Of a DNA stretch of 64,000 bases, positions 51,696 through 63,182 are shown piece after piece. The notes below the pieces were generated by a model. That model was not told where the DNA came from. It saw only the letters and a program-made list of their open reading frames with translations, and ran no database searches. Within the stretch, counting starts at the first letter, position 1, and every line of letters begins with the position of its first letter. The stretch covers positions 8,804,001-8,868,000 of the forward strand of contig OX621250.1 in NCBI GenBank assembly GCA_951640165.1, written 5' to 3'. The translations under genes were made by a program, and so were the position numbers. The DNA is from Pseudoips prasinana (Eukaryota; Arthropoda; Insecta; Lepidoptera; Nolidae).

Positions 51696-53097
51696 TGTTA
51701 TTTATTTTTTATTAGAGCGCTAGAGTTATTGTATCGTTCCATTTAAAAAAGCAATTAAATAGACCAAAAAGACGTCTACAGCTCTGTGCCCTAACCACAA
51801 TAGCACTGCAACTATTTTTACGGTTAGCAGTAAATTGTTAGAGTAAACTAATACGTTTTTACTAAAGTAATTACCCGTAAAAGGGGCAATATATGGTAAC
51901 TATAAAATGACCATAAAAATCGACCACCTAAGTGGTTGTTATGTTTTCTCGGCTCGAATGTTCACACGATGTGATGGTATTTTATTTATAATACTAGCGA
52001 ATTTTATTCTTGCCATGACTGATTGAAAATGGATTATTTTTTATAAATATTACGTGTTGGAATTACACTTAAGCATTAAAAATGGCTCATTATATTTGCT
52101 TCGTAGTATGGTCGTAACTTTTATGTGTGTATTTATTTATTGATCATCATCAGCACAATGTACTATAATTCATTATAATTCAGGGAAAACTACAACTATT
52201 ACTACTTAAATATTGATACTAGGGGGAAAATAATGAAGTTTATTTGTTGCGTAAACTGGCGAAGCCACGTCAAAGAAGCTCATTTCGCAGCCTCAGCACA
52301 TTTGGGCTAAAGTTTCTCTGAAAGCGTAACTATAACGCTATTAGATGGGCTATCATCCCAACCATAGCGAAACATTCTTTACACTAGGTTCTTCAATGGC
52401 ACACTACGATAAGGCTCGTAAGGGTTACCATATGTTAATAAAGGGATGCCTGTCTATGGTACCTAAATTGCCTGAATTTTCAGAAAAATGTCTGTCTGAA
52501 GCAAAACGCTGTAGGTAATTAGTAAAAGCCGACAGTTAATAATGAAGAAGGATATTTATTACTCATATTTGTCAGAGGACATTATTTTTTTTAATAGTTC
52601 TTTCATTTCTAATGTATAAACGTAAAAATCTTCACAAGATACCGTTTTGTAATATTCCTGTGCAATCAATATAGCTTTTATTGATTCAATTGTCAGCCGA
52701 TTTCTTTCTTTACTCCACTTTGTCGTCGAGATCCTGCGAAAATGCCTGTCTCAGACCAATGCCGGCCACACGCCTGCCACGGCCACCTTAGAATGCCTGT
52801 CAAATGTGGCTAACGCCTGTCATATGGTAACCCTACTCCTAACACTGTTGTTAAGGCTCGTCCCGTGGCGTGGCAAATCAAACTGCCTTGGTTCTTGCTC
52901 CAATAACTCAACAGGAGTTCTAAAACCAACAATATTCCTTTTTCCTCCTCAGCGGGAGTTAGGTTTGGAAAATAAGAAGTGTAAAGACATCTTGCCATAG
53001 CATTCATCTATGAATATGATCTAAGCTAAGACCTTTAATATAAGCTCACATGTTAGATCTCATCTCATAGCTTTGAGTAAAGTAATCATTATCATCG
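51696..53097. other. Unassigned DNA
   Basis: AT-rich up to 52680. 52740-53000 is less AT-rich and holds overlapping 64-65-codon frames on both strands. The minus one (SYFPNLTPAEEEKGILLVLE) looks protein-like but matches nothing I can name. Confidence 0.35.
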
Positions 53098-53290
53098 TGT
53101 GTCAGAATTGTACAAGTCACCTCTGACATGGCTTATTGAAACGACTTTAACCCGAACTGAAGCACGGCGACGCTCAGAAGTTAAACCAATTTGGTAGTCA
53201 CCCATCTAATGACTAACTGCATTTCTAAGATGCTTAACCCAGCTAATCAATAACTGACCCGTGAGAACTGGCTATGAGCGCCCCGATTAA
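53098..53290 (-). mobile_element. 5S rRNA-derived SINE, second copy
   Basis: On the minus strand gggttaagcatcttagaaat and agttagtcattagatgggtg align with the 5S-like part of 43843-44045. The downstream part matches too (ccatgtcagaggtgacttgt). Confidence 0.7.
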
Positions 53291-53496
53291 AAATACTTGG
53301 TGAACTAACTACCATAAAAAATTGAAGAATCATTTACCAGTTTCACATTACTAGGCCATTAAGTATGGATGGTGTATAATTTAATTTAATATCCAACACT
53401 GTCCATTGCTGGACACATTTTGTATGTCTAAATTAATATCGACGTTATAGTTTACAATAAATTTTCCCATATTTTACTACAATTTCAGTAAACAAT

Positions 53497-53590
53497 GCGA
53501 AAGAGGTGTGCAAGGATCGTGACAAATGGAAGTTACGCCTATTTCCCAGAGGGGTAGGCAGAGAGCGGGAAAGGCGTGAGTCTATGTATT
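53497..53590 (+). mobile_element. Fragment of the 1612-3365 LINE family 3' end
   Basis: gaggtgtgcaaggatcgtga then caaatggaa equals the KEVCKDRDKWK coding end of that LINE. The following cctatttcccagaggggtag is inverted relative to it before ggcgtgagtctatgta resumes, so a small internal inversion occurred. Confidence 0.65.
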
Positions 53591-53671
53591 TTACTGCTTC
53601 ATTAACTGTTAGTATATTGTTTTACTTCTTTTTAATAACCGAATTTATGAGTTTTTTTTATCCCCGCAATT

Positions 53672-53870
53672 ATTTGGGCTATGTCGGTTGCTGTGGCTCA
53701 CCGACGGATTTCTTAGCTTCTAATACGATCCCGCAGGGAAACTCGAAACATAGCCCTCTTCATTGCTCTTTGAGTGTCCTCGAGCCTTTTTATGAGGCCA
53801 AGTCTCTGTTCCGTAAGTCATCACTGAAAGAACTCAGTGGTCGAAGAATATCGCCTTGAGACACTGCTTA
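53672..53870 (-). mobile_element. RTE LINE fragment
   Basis: gggctatgtcggttgctgtg, cgatcccgcagggaaactcg and aagtctctgttccgtaagtc match about 10000-10200 of the RTE element. Both ends missing. Confidence 0.75.
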
Positions 53871-54582
53871 TCGGTCGATAATATTTGATTGGCTTGTATT
53901 TCACTGCATATTTTAAGGTGCTGGGTCAAATCCCAGATTGGATTAAGAAGTTTTATTTGGATTTTACTGAGTATCAGGCTAAGTCTGAGCCTCCACGTGC
54001 CTTGGAATAAACATTCCGAACTAACAATTTGGGTGGTCAGCACTTATTACTTAAGAGCATTAAATAGGCTGAGTTTGTACAAAACACATTCTTTTTGCTC
54101 CAAAATTTGTGATTAAATCGTTTAACTGTAGCGAAAAACATTAAAAGTTCAGCATTAGATTCGATCATTTTAGATTACAAAAAAATTAATTAAAATTTGA
54201 GAAATTTGGGCATGGAATATGCAGAATGTGTGCAATACTCAGTATATTTAATGCCCTTAATACTCTCTATATATGATAAACGTAAAGTGTTCAGAGCTAG
54301 TGGCGACCAAACTACCGGCTACTGCACTTCAAGTACAGACATAACATGTTCATTAACTATAACTTCATAATTGTAATATATCTATCTGTCTTCTAATATA
54401 AATCTAAATTAATGAGTAAGGCAACATGGATGTGTAAATAATATTGAGTGTTTCCTTAATCATGTAAAACCTTAAGCAACACGTCCCCACGATCCAAATC
54501 GTGGGGACCGGGGACCTAATTTACGCATAAAGAAATAGCTGCACGCTTTCTTAAGGCAATACGTTCCCGAAATTTTGTCATA
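53871..54582. other. Unassigned DNA
   Basis: A short hairpin tccccacgatcc/aaatcg/tggggac lies near 54485-54510. Otherwise nothing recognised. Confidence 0.4.
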
Positions 54583-54844
54583 TAATAATAATATCCTGGG
54601 ACATTATACACACGGCCATCTGATCCCAAACTAAGCAGAGCTTGTACTATGGAAACCAGATAACTGATATACTACATATACTATTTTTCTTTTGTTATTA
54701 CATACTTATATAGATAATTTACACCCAGACTCAGGACAAACAGACATGTTCATGCACACAAATATCTGTACCTGGTGGGAATCGAACCCACGACCTGCAG
54801 CGTGAAAGGCAGTGTATCTACCAACCACGCCAACAGGCCCGTCA
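54583..54844 (-). mobile_element. SINE family 1, complete reference copy
   Basis: On the minus strand: tRNA-like head (tgttggcgtggttggtagat, B box gggttcgattcccacc), body (gtttgtcctgagtctgggtg, taaattatctatataag), then gcttagtttgggatcagatg and an (ATT)n tail. About 260 bp. Confidence 0.9.
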
Positions 54845-55264
54845 ATATTCGTCACATATTTTAACAATTAAGGATTGCCATACACCGAGACTATGTTTAT
54901 TTGTTACCGCGTGGCTCACAACAACACTCCTGGAAATTGGAAGTTACGCGTACGTCTAGGGCTTTATAAATCAGATGATATCTTATATATCAAACTGGGG
55001 GATGCAAGCGAGATGAACTGATATATATCATGTATCAATACTGCCGAATGGTTTTTCTACTCACTCAGCCTGGAAGTTATTCTGCTAGATCTTCTGTGCG
55101 GGTGCAACGCTTCCAGATACGACACATAATGCTTTAATAGCTCGGGATTTTGGTGACAGTTCTATTGTATCTGGTATTGATTTCTTCTTACCTACCCTAG
55201 CTCACTTAATTAGGCCCTAATAAAATTGCTCCAGCAACTACAAAATATAGACTATATTTTTTTA
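54845..55264. other. Unassigned DNA
   Basis: Nothing recognised. Confidence 0.4.
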
Positions 55265-55445
55265 CCAACTTAACAACCATGGCGTCCACTGCTAGGCAAA
55301 AGCCTCCCAAAAAGATTTCCATGTTATAATCGCTAAGCTTGGCAGACGGGTGCAAACCCGCAGTATGATTTTATAGGATACAGGCCGTTTTCTGGTGCAG
55401 GACGAGTACGGGTCTCGGGACCCCACGGGATGAAATGGGGTGGTG
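55265..55445 (-). mobile_element. RTE-tailed SINE-like repeat, divergent
   Basis: gcgtccactgctaggcaaaa, cgctaagcttggcagacggg and accccacgggatgaaatggg occur in family order. Confidence 0.65.
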
Positions 55446-56357
55446 TTATTCTAAGTAACTAACAATTTTGCATTTATTTAAAATACGATGGGTTTCCGAT
55501 TTTTAAAACCAGCTTGTAAGGGAAGATATGGTCAAGTGAACACCATTTAATTTAAATTAAATGTTGGAAAAATGTATTATATACTTTATAAAAACTTACA
55601 TATGGCCTGGAATCGGAATAAGGCTGGATTCGCCAGTCGGAATTCACAAGATACAAGAACTTTATTACTGTTGTACGTAAGGTTGAAATTCGTATGACAC
55701 CAATAATTTTCACCCAGAATCTCGGAACCATTCATCGAACTCAAAGAGATAAAATGGATTAACCCTACACTCTACACTGATCACTGCGTTGAACGAAGGC
55801 CCTTGACACAAATTTATTTTAAAAAATGCGTACAATTTTGACACCATTATTAATTTTATGCGAACAAACGACATAACCTTGGTAATTTAATATAATATGC
55901 AATGCGAATAATTGTAATAATTTTTTTCATGGCCAACAATCTGTGGTTCTCAAAGTATATGGTATACATTCATCACTATTTAAGCCACGTGTTAATCTAA
56001 AACGATATACTGTCCCTTATATGATTTTTTTGCATTCTCTTTCAAAATACTATGTATCACATAAATTGTTAAGATATTCAGCTAACTTGTATGTTACGTC
56101 ACATGTTATAAGACACTCCTTTTTATCTATTTGAAGTTACAATTTACTTTGACGGAATAATATAACATAATATAGTTTGTTATATTCTATTAATCTAAGC
56201 TAACTTGGGAAGTATTACTAAATCATATGTTATCTTAGCAAACAATAATAGAGTAACAATCGCATTGAAAAGAAGGCCTCACCACGGGTGATCCTAGCGA
56301 GGTCTTCGATATTACACACAATTGCTGAGGTCTCTCAAATGCATGATAATTATGATA
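55446..56357. other. Unassigned DNA
   Basis: AT-rich. No repeat or gene recognised. Confidence 0.4.
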
Positions 56358-56590
56358 CATAATAATATAATAAAATCGTAGGAAAGTCAAAACTGTACAT
56401 TGAATATTTTTTTTTAATGATACTTAGGTCGTGATCTACAATTGATATCGAAGCCAAAAATATAGTATTTCGAATTTTTGTCTGTGTGTCTGTTTTTCTT
56501 TATGTATGTCCGGGCTAAATTCAAAAAGTACTGCATGGATTTACTTTATAAAATTTAACGCGGGTAAAACCGCGGGGCACAGCTAGTACT
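56358..56590 (+). mobile_element. Helitron (Lep1-like), plus orientation
   Basis: Body matches the reverse complement of 42842-43238 (gatatcgaagccaaaaatat, tatgtccgggctaaattca). Ends ccgcggggcacagctag before a T. The 5' end is diverged. Confidence 0.75.
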
Positions 56591-57308
56591 AAATAAATAA
56601 ACCTATTAAGAGTCTTTAGCTGTGGGACTCCCACCCAGGACAGATATTTGTGTGGATGAACATGTCTGTTTGTCCTGAGTCTGGGTGTAATTTATCTATT
56701 TTTTATGTTCGTTGTGAACGATTACAGACTTAGATTGAAAAGTAATATCATAGAGGTCAGAATGAAAAACAGTCAACTATGAGTTCAGTGTTTTGTTTAT
56801 CGAGCATTTGCATTACAATATGAAATTGATGTATTCGTTTTGACTAAATGATAGAAGTTTCATTCAGTAGAATTCCAGAAATTGATGGTAATGATTTTAT
56901 TTGTAAATTATGCGCCCACATGTTAACGCGTGTCGAAAATTTGCGTCGTCGCAATCGAAGGTTTGAGAAACATTGCATTGAAGTATTGCGTTAATTTGTT
57001 CGGGAACGTTTTAAAATATTGTGCTTGTAGACTCATTGCAGTAATGGTGGGTTCGGTGCTCTCTTTGATTGGCAGACATTATTTATGTAAGTAGCTTGTG
57101 CCTTACCTGTAATTTGGACGAGTGGAGTTATTGATTTTGAGCTTTTGGTCCTTGGTGTAAGAGACATATAATTAAAATAAATATGTGTAAATATTATTAG
57201 TTGTAATGATTCCGTTATTTGGGATGCTATCAAATATTAATTAATACCGAGATACACTTTTAAATTATAAGAAATGGCAAGACGAAAACAGCAACTTCCG
57301 CTCTATAC
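56591..57308. other. Unassigned DNA with a SINE family 1 piece
   Basis: 56618-56702 (cacccaggacagatatttgt .. gagtctgggtgtaattt) is a middle piece of SINE family 1 in plus orientation. The rest shows nothing. Confidence 0.45.
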
Positions 57309-57323
57309 TAATAATAATAATAA

Positions 57324-58136
57324 AAAAGTTCTGAAAAGTCTTTTAACAGGTGGAAACAAGGTGCGTGCCTTCAATGGCTGGGTTATGCCAGTGTTGATGT
57401 ACTCCTTCGGCATACTCAAGTGGACCCAAGCTGAATTAGAAACCCTGGATCGGACGGTCCGTCTACTGTTAACTTCATACCGCATGCATCATCCTCGTTC
57501 ATCGGTGATGAGGCTGTACATCCCGCGGAAGTGTGGGGGTCGAGGCTTTTTAAACGCCAAGAACCTACATAACCGCGAGGTGTGTAGCCTCAGGGAGTAC
57601 TTTCTCCGCACCGCTGTCACGGGGGGTATGCATGCGGAGGTGGTTGCTGTAGATAAAGGCCTAACCCCGCTGTCAATGGCAAAAGGAAACTGGCGTAAAC
57701 CTGTGGTACTTAGCACTGATGAACGCAGGGCAGTGTGGCAGGGCAAGGAGTTACATGGCAGGTTTTATCGTGCTCTTCACGCACCCGATGTGGATCTGCT
57801 TGCATCTGTGGCTTGGCTACGATGCGGTGAACTATTTGCTGAGACTGAGGGTTTTGTCTGTGCAATTATGGATGAAGTTATGATGACGAGAAACTACCGG
57901 AGATATATTCTAAAAGATGGCACAAACGATGTTTGTCGAGCATGTCATCGCCCCGGTGAATCCCTCAGACATATTGTCTCCGGTTGTTCTCGACTAGCAA
58001 ATGGTGAATATTTGCACAGACACAACCTCGTAGCCAGGATTATTCATCAACAACTTGCTCTGCGACATGGCTTTGTAGCTTCAGAGGTGCCTTATTACAG
58101 GTATGCACCTGCGCCAGTTCTGGATAATGGTACTAT
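57324..58136 (+). pseudogene. R4/Dong-type LINE ORF, C-terminal part before the insertion
   Basis: Encodes the RT thumb (GWVMPVLMYSFGILKWTQAE; MHHPRSSVMRLYIPRKCGGR) and the zinc knuckle (CRACHRPGESLRHIVSGC, a CX2CX8HX4C pattern) typical of LINEs with a restriction-like endonuclease. The reading frame is intact up to the insertion point at ACTAT. The first 16 codons of the open frame (from 57274) belong to flanking DNA and the TAA repeat. Confidence 0.85.
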
Positions 58137-61100
58137 TTATTTATAATTTATAATTTTGACGTAAGTGAATAAAACAGCAAAGAGTATGTAAGAACTACTG
58201 ATGTTGTATCCAGTGACTATATAACTTCTACGCTTAGTTGTTGTTGCAAAAGTTCCGATGGCACACTATGTGCCTTTTACTTTAGCGTAATAATATTCGA
58301 TGATATCTTTAACTTATTAGCATAATATTATTTCTACGTCGTGAGTGTTGTGACGTAGCAGGGTAGTCATACTACCCAGACTACTGTGTTGTTAAAGTTA
58401 TGCGATCTTTTAAATTTATGATTATTGTTTGTCTTACTGTTATGATCTTTAACTGTTAATTTGTATATGTGTGTTTTAGTCTAGATTATTGCCTTCATTT
58501 TATAATGTGTTTTCCATTTAAAATTAATATTTAAACGATTAGCTGGTGGGTGGACCAACGTAATGTAACATATTCGTTTCGAGTAAATATATATATTATT
58601 ATTATTAACTTATTTTATAATATTTATTGTATATTGTTTATTTATATATATTATCATGTCTGATTCTGGAAGTGACATTGAAGATTTTATCTCAGCGTGC
58701 AGTGACGATGACAGTTTTTGCAGTATCCCCTCTTTAAGTGACACCTTACGGTCTCAGTTCTCTGATGAATCTAGGAACTTCAATGTTGTTCACATTAATG
58801 CCCAGAGTATTCCGGCACATTACTCCGATATGCTGGCCAGTTTTGACTGTAAGAATATTCACGCCATCCTAGTCTCTGAATCATGGCTTAAACCATGTCT
58901 GCCCTCTACCTCATATTCCTTACCCGGTTTTCAACTAATTAGAAACGACCGGATAAACGGCGGTGGTGGCGGGGTTGCCATATACCTCAGACCACATATT
59001 CCTTTCCGCGTTATTAGTATGTCTACGCAGCCCTCGCCACCTAACGCTGGTGAACATCTTTTCTTAGAAGTAGAGCTGCATCACACTAAAATTCTCCTTG
59101 GGGTTTATTATTGCCCTTCGCTACGTATAAACTTCTTCTCCTCTTTGGATACTCTCTTGGCAAACTTAATTCCGTCTTACAGTCATACAATAGTCATGGG
59201 TGACTTCAACACTTGTCTTCTTAAAAATGATTCACGTTCTTCTTCATTTCGCTCACTCATTGAGTCTAATAATCTTTCTCTTTTGCCTTTAGCTGCTACT
59301 CATAACTTTCCTAACTGCACTCCATCACTCCTTGACCTAATTTTCGTTTCTTCCACAGAGCACGTTGCCAAATATGGCCAGTGCTCGGCAGATATTTTCT
59401 CGTATCACGACCTTCTTTACCTTTCCTATAAAATTCGCCCACCTAAGGCAAAACCTAAAATCGTGTTGCAGCGCAATTTTAGTGGCATGAACGTAACTAA
59501 TCTTAAAGCAGACGCGGATAACATTGACTGGAGTTCACTCATAGCTGCACAAACTATTGACGAAAAGGTGTATCTATTTGAAACATATATAATCCAGCTT
59601 TATGACGTCCATGCACCTATCAAGGCAGTAAAACTTAAATATCTCCCAGCGCCGTGGCTCACGCAAGATATTAGAAAATGTATTAATAGAAAAGCAGGGG
59701 CTAAAATGAAATATAAATCCCATCCATCTGATGAGAACAAAAATAAATACATTTCAGCCAGAAACTGGTGCAACAAGGTGTGTAGAAACGCTCAACGCCA
59801 ACACATCCATAGCTCTGTACAAAACGGAGACCCAGCAAAAGTCTGGAGATACTTGAGATCTCTAGGGATAGGAAGATCACGCCAAATTGATACTCCCAAT
59901 GATTTAGACATAAATTCACTGAACAGTCACTTCTCAACTTCGTCCAACTTCGATAGGACAACTAAACTAAAAACCTTACAATATCTTTCATCAATTCCTA
60001 TCCCTGATCACCCTCAGTTTGTATTTAATCAATTCTCCACTTGTGATGTTAAGAAAAGCGTACTATCGATCACGTCCAATTCCGTTGGAAGTGATTGCAT
60101 CAGTCGTAATATGATCCTTCCTATCCTCGACGAAATCCTCCCTGTCATTTCCCACATCCTTAATTTTTCAATATCTTGTGGCACTTTTCCAACAAAATGG
60201 AAAACTGCAGATATAATTCCGTTACCTAAAAAACCGAATCCCTCATCCTATTCCGAGTATCGTCCAATCTCCATACTACCATTCCTTTCCAAAGTTCTAG
60301 AACGCCTCATCCACAATCAACTGAACTCATTCCTGTCTAAGAATATCCTCTTTAATCCTTTACAATCCGGATTCCGTCCTGGTCATAGTACAGTCACCGC
60401 TCTTGTAAATATTACGGATGATATTCGACTAGGTATGGAGTGTGGAAAGTTGACAGTTCTTGCACTGCTTGATTTTAGCAACGCATTCAACACTGTCGAC
60501 TTTGACATTCTACTTGGCATACTACGCTCACTTAATATATCTCCAATGGCAATTGATTGGTTTCGTAGTTACCTGTTCGGCCGTCAGCAACGGGTTCGCA
60601 TCGATGATACCTACTCATCGTGGTGTTACACCAGCGCTGGCGTACCACAGGGTGGCGTTTTATCTCCACTACTCTTCACTATATTTATAAGTTCAATTTC
60701 CTCTCAGCTAACTTCTTCCTACCACCTGTACGCTGACGACTTACAAATATATACCCAGATACCAGTTGAACATCTTAACGCTGGTATAGAGACTATCAAC
60801 AATGATATGGCTAAAATTAACACGTGGAGCATTAATCACGGCCTAACAGTAAACCCCTCCAAAACTCAAGTTATCATAATTGGCAGTTCTCGAATGCTTG
60901 GCAAAATTGACTGGACCCATGCCCCTCAAGTAATGTTTAAGAATACAATTATTCCATTTAGTAAAAAGGTTAAAAACTTGGGGGTATACTTTGACGAGAC
61001 ATTATCATGGGCTCCACAAATTGAACAAACCAGTCGCAAACTATACGCCGCAGCTGGGTCGTTGAGGCGCTTACGCAATTTTCTCCCAACTGCCACTAAA

Positions 61101-62038
61101 ATTGCCCTGGCACAGTCCCTTCTTCTTCCAATCCTTGACTATGCTGATGCCAGCTATCTTGACCTTACGGAGGATAAACTAGATAAACTCGAGCGACTTC
61201 AAAACTTCTGCTTAAGGTTCATATTTGGGCTCCGCAAATATGACCATGTCTCCGAATTTCGTAGAAAGCTCGAGTGGTTACCCATTCGCCTTCGCCGAAA
61301 TACTCACATACTTTCTCTTCTATATAGTATTCTATTTAATCCCACATCTCCTTCTTACCTCAAGACTAGGTTTGAATTCCTATGTGATACACACTCTAGG
61401 CCCTTGAGATCGTCAGAGAATCTGAAACTACATTTGCCCACTCATTCCACAAATTTCTACGACAAATCTTTTAGTGTTCAAGCCGCCCGTATGTGGAATT
61501 CACTGCCTCTAAACATCAGACGCGCGCAATCGATAACTTCTTTTAAAACACTTTTAAAGAAATATTATTTATCACTCTAATTTTTATCTCCAGCTTGAGA
61601 TCTTCCACCTTCCTTCAGAACTCCTTGATTCTTCATTATTATTGTTATTTATTTGAGTATATATATATATATATATATATATATTTTAAATATATATTTA
61701 TATCTTAAATAGTAGGGATATATATATCTATATTCTATATATAATATATATTTATATATACACAGTATATACTTAATTATTAGAAATTATATGTGTATAT
61801 ACCAGAATTATTTGTACAGAAGTACATATATATGTTAATTTACATTAGTTGATGCACTGCCAATTACCACTTGTCTCCCTGCAGTGCTTTGGTTCACCCA
61901 CGGTTGTCTGGAAGAGATTGCTACATTAGCGATAAGACCGCCGTTTGTACCTTATAGTTTTAAGAACATTCATGTTACGATGTGATATTTTTATTTGGTG
62001 CAATAAAGTGTATCTATCTATCTATCTATCTATCTATC
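58137..62038 (+). mobile_element. CR1-group (Kiri-like) LINE, 3.9 kb
   Basis: Inserted with a 6-bp target duplication tactat (58131-58136 and 62039-62044). About 520 bases of 5' sequence without a recognisable ORF1, one long EN-RT ORF, a 3' UTR with AT microsatellites, aataaa at 62001-62006 and a (TATC)n tail. Confidence 0.85.
58656..61580 (+). CDS. CR1/Kiri-like endonuclease-reverse transcriptase, intact, 974 aa
   Basis: An APE-type endonuclease occupies the first quarter: HINAQSI, LVSESWL, GGGGGVAIYL, VMGDFN, and SYHDLLYLSY in the SDH position. The reverse transcriptase follows: EYRPISILPFLSKVLERLIH, A box LLDFSNAFNTVDF, B box AGVPQGGVLSPLLF, catalytic LYADDLQIY, then a thumb and the C-terminal motif ARMWNSLPLNIRR. 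There are no stops or frameshifts, and the ATG at 58656 opens an acidic N-terminus (MSDSGSDIEDF). The intact ORF and its clean target duplication suggest a recent insertion. The Kiri assignment is from overall similarity. Confidence 0.9.
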   Translation: MSDSGSDIEDFISACSDDDSFCSIPSLSDTLRSQFSDESRNFNVVHINAQSIPAHYSDMLASFDCKNIHAILVSESWLKPCLPSTSYSLPGFQLIRNDRINGGGGGVAIYLRPHIPFRVISMSTQPSPPNAGEHLFLEVELHHTKILLGVYYCPSLRINFFSSLDTLLANLIPSYSHTIVMGDFNTCLLKNDSRSSSFRSLIESNNLSLLPLAATHNFPNCTPSLLDLIFVSSTEHVAKYGQCSADIFSYHDLLYLSYKIRPPKAKPKIVLQRNFSGMNVTNLKADADNIDWSSLIAAQTIDEKVYLFETYIIQLYDVHAPIKAVKLKYLPAPWLTQDIRKCINRKAGAKMKYKSHPSDENKNKYISARNWCNKVCRNAQRQHIHSSVQNGDPAKVWRYLRSLGIGRSRQIDTPNDLDINSLNSHFSTSSNFDRTTKLKTLQYLSSIPIPDHPQFVFNQFSTCDVKKSVLSITSNSVGSDCISRNMILPILDEILPVISHILNFSISCGTFPTKWKTADIIPLPKKPNPSSYSEYRPISILPFLSKVLERLIHNQLNSFLSKNILFNPLQSGFRPGHSTVTALVNITDDIRLGMECGKLTVLALLDFSNAFNTVDFDILLGILRSLNISPMAIDWFRSYLFGRQQRVRIDDTYSSWCYTSAGVPQGGVLSPLLFTIFISSISSQLTSSYHLYADDLQIYTQIPVEHLNAGIETINNDMAKINTWSINHGLTVNPSKTQVIIIGSSRMLGKIDWTHAPQVMFKNTIIPFSKKVKNLGVYFDETLSWAPQIEQTSRKLYAAAGSLRRLRNFLPTATKIALAQSLLLPILDYADASYLDLTEDKLDKLERLQNFCLRFIFGLRKYDHVSEFRRKLEWLPIRLRRNTHILSLLYSILFNPTSPSYLKTRFEFLCDTHSRPLRSSENLKLHLPTHSTNFYDKSFSVQAARMWNSLPLNIRRAQSITSFKTLLKKYYLSL

Positions 62039-62040
62039 TA
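62010..62040 (+). repeat. (TATC)n tail of the CR1-like LINE
   Basis: About seven tetranucleotide units directly before the right target duplication; the 3' tail of the retrotransposon. Confidence 0.9.
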
Positions 62041-62044
62041 CTAT

Positions 62045-62417
62045 CACGTTATACTGGGATCGATCTATCATTACAGACAGGACTGTGATTGCCAACAAAC
62101 CTGATATTGTAATGATAGATCGACAAAAACGCTGCACAGTGATGGTTGATGTTACCATCCCGCATGATGAAAATCTTCTGAAGGCTGAAAAAGAAAAAGA
62201 AATTAAATATTTGGATCTTGCGCGGGAGATTGTCAGCATGTGGGATGTTGACTCAGCTATCATTGTACCGATAGTCGTTTCTGCTAATGGATTAATAGCA
62301 AAGAGCCTCGAAAAACACCTAAAGAGGCTGACGCTAGGCGGTTGGGTCAAGAACAAAATCCAAAAAGCGGTGCTTTTGGACACGGCTCGCATTGTCAGGA
62401 GGTTCCTGTCTCTATAG
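62045..62417 (+). pseudogene. R4/Dong-type LINE ORF, restriction-like endonuclease part
   Basis: In frame with 57324-58136 across the insertion. Encodes the restriction-like endonuclease (NKPDIVMIDRQKR, VMVDVTIPHD, EKEKEIKYLDLA) and the C-terminal motif GWVKNKIQKAVLLDTARIVR, ending at TAG 62415-62417. The PD..D..K pattern of the nuclease appears intact. Confidence 0.85.
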
Positions 62418-62576
62418 AGTCGTAACCTCCGGTAGCATAGACCCTGTTCCTGCTGCCGGTTGCAAATCCTATTTTTTATATTTTAAAATGTATATTTCTG
62501 TTTTTTATATATTTTAAAATGTATTTAATAAGAAATATATATGAATAAATGATAATAATAATAACTTAATTTACTA

Positions 62577-62741
62577 CTTTTCTTTTATAAACACATATTT
62601 AAGTATATAGATAATTAATTACACCCAGACTCAGGACAAACAGGCATGTTCTTGCACAAATATCTGTCCTGAGAGGGAATCGAATCCACAACCTGCGGCG
62701 TGAAAAACAAGCATCTACCAACCGTCCCAACGGGTCCGCAT
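62577..62741 (-). mobile_element. SINE family 1 copy, 3'-truncated
   Basis: ttacacccagactcaggaca then atctgtcctgagagggaatc and caacctgcggcgtgaaaaac; B box gattcgattccc on the minus strand. The tail half is absent. Confidence 0.8.
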
Positions 62742-63182
62742 ATGATATTTACAAATAAGTGAATATGACTATTTTGCTGATCTTTTTAACGGCACATTGT
62801 TAAATTTATTAGCGAACCTTAATAAATAAATAAGACCAAGAGAATATTCAGATAATAACGTTGAAATCCTAATTAGTACCTAACCGCTCGAGTGCTTAGG
62901 CGCCGATTAAAAAAACGCGTCAAGTGCTCCTAGGTCAGGGATAAATGGGCGCGCTCAATAAACAATTTTTTTGTGAAGGTGTAGTCGACATGGGTCGACA
63001 CAAGTGTTGTTTTTATTCATGCTTATGAATTACTCTTTCAAGTCGTAATGAATGTTTGTTGATATTTCGTTTCTAATTTATTATACTTAGGGCCAAACAT
63101 TGACAAGTTGAAAAAAAAAAAAAATGTGTTTTTGAAATACGATTATTTCAAAAAGTAAATCGATAACATATATATTTTATGA
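62742..63182. other. Unassigned DNA
   Basis: Nothing recognised apart from a poly-A run at about 63111-63124. Confidence 0.4.

Larger units (their letters stand above)
57309..62562 (+). mobile_element. R4/Dong-type LINE (3' half), interrupted by a CR1-like LINE
   Basis: Only the RT thumb to endonuclease part remains (57324-58136 and 62045-62417) plus a 3' UTR to about 62562. It is bounded by taataataataataa at 57309-57323 and a TAA run at about 62548-62562, in keeping with the TAA-repeat target reported for Dong-type elements. Confidence 0.75.

Noticed and set aside
52810..53007. 65-codon minus-strand frame with protein-like sequence
   Set aside because: No recognised family, no second exon and an overlapping frame on the other strand; kept only as a note.
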